DNA from: Ahaetulla prasina
Taxonomy: Eukaryota; Chordata; Lepidosauria; Squamata; Colubridae
Direction of reading: 5' to 3'
Length of the DNA: 64,000 nucleotides
Assembly (NCBI RefSeq): GCF_028640845.1
Contig: NC_080540.1
Location: 232,713,794-232,777,793 of the forward strand
A program made the position numbers and the translations under genes. The notes beneath the pieces were generated by a model that saw nothing but the letters and a program-made list of their open reading frames with translations, ran no database searches and was not told where the DNA came from. Shown piece by piece: positions 55,441-64,000 of the stretch (position 1 is the first letter of the stretch; every line of letters begins with the position of its first letter).

Positions 55441-55575
55441 ATGGTCCAAAAAGCCAAGATGGCAGCCCCAATGGTATGCTCAAAGCTCGGCCTGTTTTAA
55501 CATAAATTGCATGCCTGATGCACATAAAAATGAGTGGAAATTCCATTGTTGCTGCCATCTTGATTTCATGGACCA
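55441..55575. repeat. Inverted repeat with 33-35-bp arms
   Basis: ATGGTCCAAAAAGCCAAGAT plus GGCAGCCCCAATGG at 55441-55475 is the imperfect reverse complement of CCATTGTTGCTGCCATCTTG plus ATTTCATGGACCAT at 55543-55575. It could form a stem with a 67-base loop or be a MITE fragment. Confidence 0.65.
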
Positions 55576-55757
55576 TATTCTGTAGACACATCTGGATAAC
55601 CCCAAGAAACAAGAATCCTCTGTAGTAATCCTTCCATTTGAACAAACTGAACATGGCTGTGGTGGGAGATTTTAGGGAAAGGTATTAATACACTGTGTTG
55701 ATTTCAATAAAAAAAAATGCAGGCTTTCTTTTTAAAAAGTTATAAATTGGGAGGCTT

Positions 55758-55985
55758 TTCCAATGTGATTTTTAGCAACCAGAGATGAACCTGTCAAGTC
55801 CAAATTTACTCCTGATTGTATGAAAGTGTCCCTAAATCACTCCATAATGACTTTGTATTCTGCAAAATATTTCCAATGTGATTTTTAGCAACCACAGGTT
55901 AACCTGTCAAGTCCAAATTTACTCCTCGATTGTATGAAAGTGTCGCTAACTCAGTCCATAATGACTTTGCATTCTGCAAAATATT
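55758..55985 (+). repeat. 113-bp tandem duplication
   Basis: Two units beginning TTCCAATGTGATTTTTAGCA (55758 and 55871) and ending GCAAAATATTT, with scattered substitutions and small indels. Non-coding. Confidence 0.9.
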
Positions 55986-56540
55986 TAGGTTTTCCTCCTT
56001 AGGTTACCACTGAGCCATGCTGTGTAATCCTGGTCATGTGACAGACAAATATTGATTGTCCTCTGGGAATTTTTTGTGCCCAAGCGATGGAGATGGTGCC
56101 TTAGGAGGATGGTTAGAAAGGTATTTCACTGAGAATTCAGCTCTTACCTGCAGTATCAAAATATTACCAGTCCCGTCACATGGTTAATCATATGGTTGAT
56201 TATGTGCTGGGACAGTAGGAAGAATAGAGGCAAGGAAGATGCTATATTCAAATCCAGAGTTTGGATTATGCTAAGTATCCCCATCTGTAGCCTCTTCAAA
56301 GAATGGCCTAGTTCAGATCCAGCAGATCCAGTATCAAAAAGTATAATTTATTGGAAGACAAATAAGTAAAAAATTCCAATATTGTTTTTGACCTCCTTGT
56401 TCAATCAAAACCAACTAATCTGTTCTTAGTTTCCCAGTTTGGTTTAGTGAATCAAGAAATCTCTAAAACCTCCCCAAGGGAGACTAAGAGGTGGGCATAC
56501 CTGGACTCCATCCCAACACACTTCTCTTTGCTAAATAGGG
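55986..56540. other. PCSK5 intron, no recognised feature
   Basis: AT-rich intron; nothing assigned. Confidence 0.45.
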
Positions 56541-57264
56541 AGATTCGAACTTGAACTAAGGAAAAAATTCCGGTAGTGAGAGCAATTAATCAGTGCAATG
56601 GCATGACTCCAGAAATTGTGGGTGCACCATCACAGGAGATTGAAAAGAGTGTTGTGTCTTGCCCGCCCTCAGAGCAGCCGGGGCCTTCTTACCTGCTCCC
56701 GAACACTGAGGAATGTATGCCTCCCGGCCCAAGTCCTGGCTCTATGCCCACACAAACTGCAGAAGAAGGAGAATCTCCCTGCCCCAGCCCTGACTCCATG
56801 CCCAGGCAAACGGAGCAGCTAGACCCCTCCCCCTCCTCCACAGCATGTGAGCCTGAGGAGGTTTATTCTAACAGCTGATTGGAGTAATCCTCGCATCAGA
56901 AGATTGGATAGGCGGAGGCAACAGAGGGAAGGGAGGGGCAGGCCTTAATGAGTGCTGAGTCATGGAGCCACACCCCATGGCCTATATAAAGGATCTACTT
57001 TCTGGCAGTCTCTGAGTCAGGCAAAAGTCAAACTTATCTTGCTGAAGTCACTTACTGGTCTCCTGCCTGCTCTGAGGACTTTGCTAGGACTTTGGGCAGA
57101 GCTGCAAAGGCAAGCCTGATTCGGATTTCCCGGACCCAGCTGTCAGCGGAGGAGTGGGACACGACAAAGAGATTGGACAGACATTTATCCAAAATGGTAC
57201 AGAACTCCTGTTTGAGCAGGGGTTGGACTAGAAGACCTTCCAACCCTGTTATTCTGTATTCTGA
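56541..57264 (+). mobile_element. CR1 3' end interrupted by an LTR
   Basis: 56541-56649 (TTGAACTAAGGAAAAAATTC, AGCAATTAATCAGTGCAATG) and 57172-57264 (ATTGGACAGACATTTATCC, AGGGGTTGGACTAGAAGACC, ATTCTGTATTCTG) form one CR1 3' end when the intervening LTR is left out. Confidence 0.85.
56650..57166 (+). mobile_element. Solo LTR, 517 bp, with 5-bp TSD
   Basis: Starts TGTTGTGTC and ends GACACGACA (TG...CA, inverted termini), with 5-bp direct repeats AAGAG at 56645-56649 and 57167-57171. A TATA box, CTATATAAAGG, is at about 56983-56993. No internal coding region or second LTR is present, so it is a recombined solo LTR. The 100-codon ORF in it is proline-rich LTR sequence, not a gene. Superfamily (Gypsy or ERV) undecided. 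Confidence 0.88.
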
Positions 57265-59708
57265 ATGATCGAATGAATTGAATCCATTTGCTTACAGGCT
57301 GGGTCTGATACACATTATGACAGAAATAAATTTCAAATGATTTGGATACAGCTTACTACTATTCTCATTCTAGCAATTTTTCAAAACGTGGTTTCAGGCA
57401 GGTGTCATTTTTTGATAGATTGAAGACCTAGCAACAAATGATTTCTGCAGACAGATAATTTTCCTACTTGTAAATTGTTGTGTGCAGAAAAAACAACAAC
57501 AATCCATCGTCTTCCTTAACCAAAGTTGGATCACCTCCTGCAAACTGCTTCCCCCCATAGAATATAGTTTTTTCCAATATCTGTTTCCAACTGGAAAAGC
57601 AGAAAATAGTAAACTAGAAGATGCAGGACTGGAACTCTCTCTCAGTCTACTCCCTCCCTCTTCCCCCAAGCCCACACATACTTACTTACATACACACAGA
57701 TGTACTCACACAGATTCACATATCCACAAGATCTACATGCACACACTTCGCATAGGATGCCAAATTTTCATATGTACTAACTAGTTAGTAAGAGGATGGT
57801 TTTTAGTCAATCAGTTCTTAACAAGGCTAAGCCAAATGAATTGTGACAGAGTCTAAAATAATGAACTTGAATGTATCAAGCTTCTCTTTCTTTTCTATCC
57901 AAGGGGGGAAATGTCTGGGTGAGTAAGTGTTGCTCTGAACATCTGTATTTTATCTCGTGTACCAGATGATGTTATTGGGGAGCCAGGAGACACAATAATG
58001 AAGGCCTTGATTCACTGCATGTTAACACAGCAGTTCAGCTGGAAGAATGATTTAAGAAGCATGAACAGGCAGATTACTAACATGTTAAGTCACCAAATTT
58101 TTACATTCTTCCGTCAATCCAAAAGACACATAAAAACGGGTAGTTAAACAAAAGAAAATAAGGTGACTATATTGTGCCAATGTTTTTCAGCTGGGGATGG
58201 TTTAAAGCCTTTTTTTTAAAAAAAACCATGTGATTTCAAACCATATTTTGTGTCAGTACCAATTTTGTTTAATATTGTTGGGTTTTGTTCACAACTGATA
58301 GGTTTTAAATATATACAGTCGCCCATGCCTGCACAAACAAGTTCAGAAGGATCTGGAACAAGAGATATTGGCTCAGGTCCTCTTCTCAGGCATTCAGAAC
58401 GCAGGAAATTATCTGGCTCGGATTCAGACTCTTGGTCTCTGTAGCTCTAGTGTTGTCTCCATACAGAATGAGAGAGAGAGCCACCAGATTTTCAGATGAT
58501 TTGGTTTGGTTCCATTTGGTTCGTTTTTCTTCAGGCCCAAGTTTCTTTAGGAAACTGCAAGGGATGAATTATTGATGCTTTCATTGCCTATTTCCAACTC
58601 TTGAAATATTTGCTATGCACTTCTTATGCTCTGTAGCATCATGATGCCCTTGAATTACTATTATGTTGAAGTCCAGTGAAAATGCCCCACAAAGCCTCCC
58701 AGTTCAATGATGGTGACTGGTTATATACAAGGGTGGGTCCCTGGGGGTTCGGCAGGGTTTGGCCAATCCTTTAGCCAGTTTTTCATGTGGCCTCATGGGA
58801 AAATTAATTGCTCATCCCTGAGCTAGACTCTCTAAAGCCAGCTAAGCTTCTCAATGATTTGTAAACTATATAGAAAATTAGAATTCTGTAGAACATTTAA
58901 CATAAAAGGTGATAAAATTTAAATACCTTTGCTATGAACACTTCACATTTGTAGAAATTAGGTGAGGCATTTAAAGATGTACGTGTCTGGGTTACATTTT
59001 ATTTCTCCACAATTCTTACCTTTATCAATCTCTTAAATCCAGAAACTGCACAATTTCTAGGACTTATAACATGCATATTTCTATTAAACTGAATTGTAAA
59101 ACTATAATGTTACATATGTGAGTCTTGTTAGGAGTTTGTGCAAAATTAATGGATTAAGAAACTAGCTCCATCTGTGGATGTGAAAGCAAAGCCAATTTAT
59201 GCTATCCTGGCCACACAAATTATTGTTATATTATTGCAAATGATATGATACAATCTCTTTGCTGTGCAGTCCCTCATTTATCAATACATTTTTTCTGAAA
59301 TTTTTAGAAAAGGAATAATATTATTTTTTTACAGTTATTATGGAATATGGTTCTGTGAAACTGTTCCATTTATTTTCCATTAATAAGTGCAAGGTACAAG
59401 CTATTGATGATAAATGAACAACCACATTTATATCTTGAAGAACCATAAATGATTAAGAATCATAAAAAGAGAAGGCCTTACTTTGGCTTATGAAACAAAA
59501 AGAAATACTTCAAGCAGAGGAAAAAATATAGCAGAAATATTATTCACACACAAACTAACTAACCTTCCCATGCCTGTTGCACTCAGTAAGCAAAGATAGA
59601 ATTTTATCAATAATATAAATTATTTCTTTTATAATTTTGATACAACGGGTGGAAACGTAAAGATACTGTGCTGTGTAATTAACAGTGAATGTATAATTTA
59701 TACAATGA
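57265..59708. other. PCSK5 intron
   Basis: No assigned feature. 58320-58445 has a short open stretch with some resemblance to LTR-type sequence (CCCATGCCTGCACAAACAAG). Otherwise AT-rich. Confidence 0.4.
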
Positions 59709-59711
59709 ATA

Positions 59712-60300
59712 TATAATAGTGGCCAAAATTGTGGAAATCTTTTGGGAAAAGTGTATTTTCTAAAACTACCTAATAACACCACTTTTTGTGGAGTAGTACC
59801 ATAAAATTATATATCAATGGAAAGTTAATTTAATCAAGAATGTAATGCAATAACTTTTATGAAGGATTTGCTATTAGAATAGCAGTTACAGTGTAAAGAA
59901 GAAAAGTGAAACACAGAAAAAAATGAGATATACAAAAATTATCACGTCAGTTAATACTTAGTTGGGTGACCTTTAGCATGAATTATGGCCTTACAATGTC
60001 TTCCCATGGAGTGTACCAAGTCTTTTAGTTCTGCAGCTGTTATAATGTGAAACCAAGATTGATTGAATAATTGCTTCTGTTAACTGGATTTTATTGATGG
60101 GTCACTTCTGACTAACAAGTTTCTTTAGTTGGCTCCATAGATTTTCAATTGGGTTAAGGTCTGGGCTATTCTCAGGCCATTCCAGCAGTGGAATGTGATT
60201 ATCTTGAAATTGCAAAAAAAAAAAAAGTGGTGTTATTAACCATTAAACCTCAAAAATACACTTTCCCCAAAAGGTTTCCACAATTTTGGCCACTACTGTA
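59712..60300 (-). mobile_element. Tc1-type DNA transposon relic
   Basis: Long inverted ends: TAATAGTGGCCAAAATTGTG at the left and CACAATTTTGGCCACTACTG at the right, each followed inward by a matching TTTTGGGGAAAGTGTATTTT-like block and an AATAACACCACTTTTT block. The minus strand between about 60190 and 59955 encodes the C-terminal end of a Tc1 transposase ([43 protein letters not shown] then stop) with one frameshift and an internal stop. The N-terminal and central parts are deleted, so it is dead. Confidence 0.85.
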
Positions 60301-60302
60301 TC

Positions 60303-61820
60303 ATCGCTACTTTAATTTATACATGTACAATTATTTTACCTGAACTTAATATATTTGCTTAAGAACAGAAATGTAGATAAACATTAATAATGTTATGTTA
60401 TGTAACATAATACATAATGTAGAAGTGTTCCAATAGAGTTGCACTTATAATTCAACTTTTGAGCAGCAAATTTACCATCCAGAAAGACAGGTAGGGTTCA
60501 GACATTAGCTATCATTATATCCTAACAATTTGCCATTTCTGAAGCTATAACACCTGTCTGCAGAATTCAAACTGCCTTGGAAGCTATGTATGGAGCTGTT
60601 TTGTGTGTATTGTTGCCAGGCTTTTGAAGAACTGATACGGCATTTAGAGAGATACAAGGAAATCATAGCTATGTAATTAATCAAAGAAACAAATGCATAT
60701 TTGAGCACATCAAAGTACATGCCATTCTCTTAGAAGAATTTTGCAACCTGGAGGTTTTCAAATTTTCCCAGGAAAAGCAAAGCAAATAGGCAACCATATT
60801 ATATTTGAATGCAAGTTTGACAATGAACAATGTCAAATTCAGCTCTGAAGCATCTATTAATAAAAAAATCTACATTTGCTGGAAATAGTTTGAATTGTTG
60901 GCTGATAACTATTTAACGTGCAGTCTGGTTCCCAGTTCCTGATGTATGTTCCCCTCTGCTGGAAATTCAGAAGTATTACAGTGGTAGCACTTAGAATTGG
61001 AATCTCAGCAGCTCACAAGAGTTCTTAAAGCACTTAATTAACAGAGTACGTACTGAAGATTAAAGAATGCGTTGTTGGAAAATGCCTACATTCACTCCAC
61101 TAATTGGTTGTTGATGTCTATTTACCACTTCCTGATACAATGGACACCAATTCACCAGGATTGTCTGTCGGTAACTGCTTTGAATTTCTGAAAGTTTCTG
61201 CTTCTGCTGCTAGCTAATATTGGTTGTTTATTGATAGATGTACTGTAGGTAATGGGTTGGATATCACTGCATCATCATCATCATTATCCTTCTGCAGAGA
61301 ACGCTGAAAATACATTACAATCTAAGACAAAACTTATTAGGCAACTCAGAAGCTGGTCAAGATAACGGAGAGGACAAGAGTATGGACAGCCCACCTAGCC
61401 ATTTCTTCGCAGTGTCTGACTTTCACCTTTCCTCCAAATTCAAAACTATAATGATTATATTCTTGTAAACTGAGCTTCTGAAAAAGAAGTGCAATGGGTA
61501 GCATGCCTTGGTCACTCAAACACTGGGTGCACATACTGAAGTCAGAGTGCCAATTGTAGATAACTATCTGGACAAATAATAATGATAAATTTAGCTTGGA
61601 AATGCTTTTTGGGGTAAGCAGGCCCTGTTTCTCTTTTATTTGCATTGCCATGTCCTACAATAGCAGGAAGGATTTCATCACCTCAACATCTGTCCCTTTG
61701 TTGTGGATGGTATTAAATGACACTATGTCATAATGATATTTGGAATCAAGTACTCAGCCAGGGTATCAAGAGATGTCCAGTGTTACTAACGAGTTTCTTT
61801 TCTCTCTCTTTCGAATACAG
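60303..61820. other. PCSK5 intron, no recognised feature
   Basis: AT-rich intron with a (CAT)n microsatellite at about 61270-61285; nothing else assigned. Confidence 0.5.
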
Positions 61821-61904
61821 CAACAGCTACTGATTTTCAGCAATGTGCTCCTTCGTGCAAAACCTGTGAAACAGCTGCAGATAGATGTACTTCATGCCCT
61901 GCAG
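61821..61904 (+). CDS. PCSK5: PCSK5 exon: Cys-rich repeat
   Basis: Acceptor TCTTTCGAATACAG, donor GTATTT. Symmetric phase 1-1, 84 bases. The peptide ATATDFQQCAPSCKTCETA then ADRCTSCPA parallels mammalian LRKLQPCHSSCKTC...CTSCPKG, the exon after KFWN. It is the last PCSK5 exon I find in the window; later PC5B exons, the transmembrane segment and the tail must lie 3'. Confidence 0.88.
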
Positions 61905-62014
61905 GTATTTATTTATTTCACTAAGATACCATATAATCAACTCCAGACTCACAACACTTTACAATAGCAATCAACAATAAAGCATCTACAATACGGGATT
62001 AAGTCCATCTAGTG

Positions 62015-62323
62015 CAGAGGTGGGTTTCAGCAGGTTCTGCCCAGTTCTGGAGAACCGTTAGTGGAAATTTTGAGTAGTTTGGAGAACCAGTAGTAAAAAT
62101 TCTGACTGGCCCCTCCCCCATCTATTCTCTGCCTTCTGAGTCCCAGCTAATCAGGAGGAAATGGGGATTTTGCAGTATCCTTCCCTTGGAGTGGGGTGGG
62201 AATGGAGATTTTACAGTATCCTTCCCTTGCCATGCCCACCAAGCCACGCCCACCAAGCCATGTCATGTCCACCAAGCCATGCCCACAGAACCAGTAGTTA
62301 AAAAAATTTGAAACCCATCACTG
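62015..62323. mobile_element. hAT-type non-autonomous element with 8-bp TSD
   Basis: Ends CAGAGGTGGGTTTCA and TGAAACCCATCACTG are inverted repeats; flanks ATCTAGTG (62007-62014) and ATCTATTG (62324-62331) differ by one base. The interior has ACGCCCACCAAGCCATG motifs shared with the element at 5713. Confidence 0.85.
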
Positions 62324-62331
62324 ATCTATTG

Positions 62332-62622
62332 GACCATGAGGAAGGGCCTTCTCAAGGTGGCTTCCTCCCTGGGGAACATCATCCCTGCGGAAATTAGCCT
62401 GACTCCAACACTCTATTGCAAGATTGTGATGACATGGTTCTGACAGTGGGCCTATGACCCCAGAGGGATATGGAGCTCAATATGTGATTGATTGTGGTCA
62501 GCCGAAGGATAAGGGTTTATTGGGGGGGGTTTTGTAATGGGATTTTATCTTTGTAAGTTGCCCAGTCACTATGAGTGAGTTGGGTGGCCATATAAATTTT
62601 CTAAATAAATAAAATACAATCA
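62332..62622 (+). mobile_element. L2-like LINE 3' end
   Basis: AGTTGCCCAGTCACTATGAG, TGAGTTGGGTGGCCATATAA and a terminal AAATAAATAAAAT tail, typical of squamate L2-type 3' ends. The upstream part (CTCAAGGTGGCTTCCTCCCT) looks like degraded 3' coding sequence. Confidence 0.6.
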
Positions 62623-63532
62623 ACAATTTCAAGGATACTTCGTAAAAAAATTTTTTAGAATACAGACATAAACATAGGAAATTTAAAATTTAAAATTTTA
62701 AGAACAATAAATATTACTACTACTACTGATGGTGGGAACAACATATTAATTCATAGAATTGCCCATCTTGAAAGAGTGCCATAATTAGGTAATAGATGGA
62801 ATAAAGTGTCATTTTAAGAATAGGTTCTTGCTTCCATAAGTTTCACTTTATAGAAGTGAGGTACATTCTTTTGGGAAAACTACTAGATAGGGTAGGGATT
62901 ATGTCATTTGTCAAGTTAGCAGACACACTGGGAATTTGGAAAGCAAGATTCTTGCACAAAATGCTGATCATAAGAATCTTAAATAAAAACTGACAAGTTT
63001 CACATTTGTTATAGTAGCTTATCCCTTGTTTTTCCCTGCACATATTCAAAATGAAGCACTGAATTGCAGTGACCTGCTATTTTCATTTTATAAATATGTC
63101 TGTGGGCCTATACAGACCCCAGAGGCATTGGTTTAAAATATAATTCCAGGTTATTTATTTTTATTTATGGAAGATATGATTGTTATCCTTCCATCTTTAT
63201 CTTCAGGGTATGTCAGTTCAAATCAATATAGGCAACAGAAAACAATAATAGACCTTTCATCCACTAGTATTGGAATGATGATTGACCTGCCAGCAAGTCT
63301 ATGTTGACTGTTAGTTGACTTGTCTCCATAATGATTTGTTCCAAAACTGGTTCTTCAAGTCTGTCAACAATTCACCCTATAATTGAGTCCATCCACCTTG
63401 CTGTTGGTAGCACTCTTCTTCTCTTTCCTTCTAACTTTCACAGCATTACAGCCTTCTCTAGAGAGCTAGGTCTTCATATAATGTGCCTTCAGGTAGGATA
63501 ATTTGTACCTGGTCATTTGTTCCTCAAGTAGA
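62623..63532. other. PCSK5 intron, no recognised feature
   Basis: AT-rich intron; short (TAC)n at 62714-62728. Nothing else assigned. Confidence 0.5.
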
Positions 63533-63800
63533 ATAGAATAGAATAGAATAGAATAGAATAGAATAGAATAGAATAGAATTTTATTGGCCAAGTGTGATTG
63601 GACACACAAGGAATTTGTCTTGGTGCATATGCTCTCAGTGTACATAAAAGAAAAGATACGTTCATCAAGGTACAACATTTACAACACAATTGATGATCAA
63701 TATATCAATATAAATCATAAGGATTGCCAGCAACAAGTTATAGTCATACAGTCATAAGTGGAAAGAGATTGGTGATGGGAACTATGAAACGATTAATAGT
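63533..63800 (-). mobile_element. Snake1-like CR1-L3 3' end with (AATAG)n, minus strand
   Basis: About 45 bases of AATAG repeat followed by TTTTATTGGCCAAGTGTGAT, GGACACACAAGGAATTTGTC and CATACAGTCATAAGTGGAAA, closely matching 49683-50005. Confidence 0.85.
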
Positions 63801-64000
63801 GAACTCTGAGTTGATTTATTTGATGAGCCATTTGTTTGTTTTCTTGGCTGTTCAGGATATTGTCAAGAGTCTCAAAGTTCAAAAGCATCAATGCACTTTC
63901 TGTAAGGCTTGCTCAAAGTCCAGCTTTTGCTTCCATAAAATGTCACATGGAATTCCCTTGTCTCTTTTCCAAAGCTTTCAATACTATCCTACCAAGTTCT

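Noticed and set aside
56576..56878. 100-codon proline-rich ORF
   Set aside because: Crosses the CR1/LTR junction at 56650, so it cannot be an ancestral gene.
58250..58444. Short ORF with Ser/Gly-rich end
   Set aside because: No splice support or known motif; may be LTR-derived sequence.

Overview
This is vertebrate nuclear DNA, most likely from an advanced snake. The host gene is a reptile PCSK5 (proprotein convertase PC5/6) and the intron repeats are squamate-type: CR1 LINEs, a Sauria-type tRNA SINE with a 12-bp target-site duplication, 5S-derived SINE remnants, hAT and Tc1/mariner elements, and (AATAG)n tracts fused to LINE 3' tails, which I recall as the Snake1 pattern of colubroid snakes. 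The species call is inference.

One gene, on the + strand, spans the window. I find 15 single or first-copy PCSK5 coding exons in the order known for the mammalian gene. They start at the end of the P domain (1743-1886) and run through cysteine-rich furin-like repeats to 61821-61904. All splice phases chain correctly when each exon is used once. The catalytic exons lie 5' of the window; the remaining Cys-rich exons, the transmembrane segment and the cytosolic tail of PC5B lie 3' of it. At 23799-23914 is the alternative terminal exon of the short secreted isoform PC5A, ending at a stop codon. The exon at 19677-19792 can therefore join either this exon (PC5A) or 38298-38400 (PC5B), 18.5 kb downstream.

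Layout: 1-5361, 5' intron DNA with a Penelope-like retroelement complex, (TA)n tracts and a solo LTR. 5362-7729, two exons. 7730-12681, an intron with a nearly intact CR1 LINE carrying a 643-codon reverse-transcriptase ORF. 12461-20925, a rearranged block where one exon occurs twice and the next three times amid CR1 fragments. 20926-38297, a long intron region holding the PC5A terminal exon. 38298-52541, seven more PC5B exons among MITEs and LINEs. 52542-64000, a long intron with nested LTR-in-CR1, a Tc1 relic, hAT elements and one more exon.

The most notable points are: the duplicated exons, whose phases forbid using both copies, with junctions and homopolymer losses that look like misassembly or very recent rearrangement; the conserved PC5A exon; an exon-like, CpG-rich segment at 53555-53800 that is in phase with PCSK5 but encodes nothing I recognise; and the inverted Penelope-like structure. 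I see no evidence of an undescribed multi-gene system.
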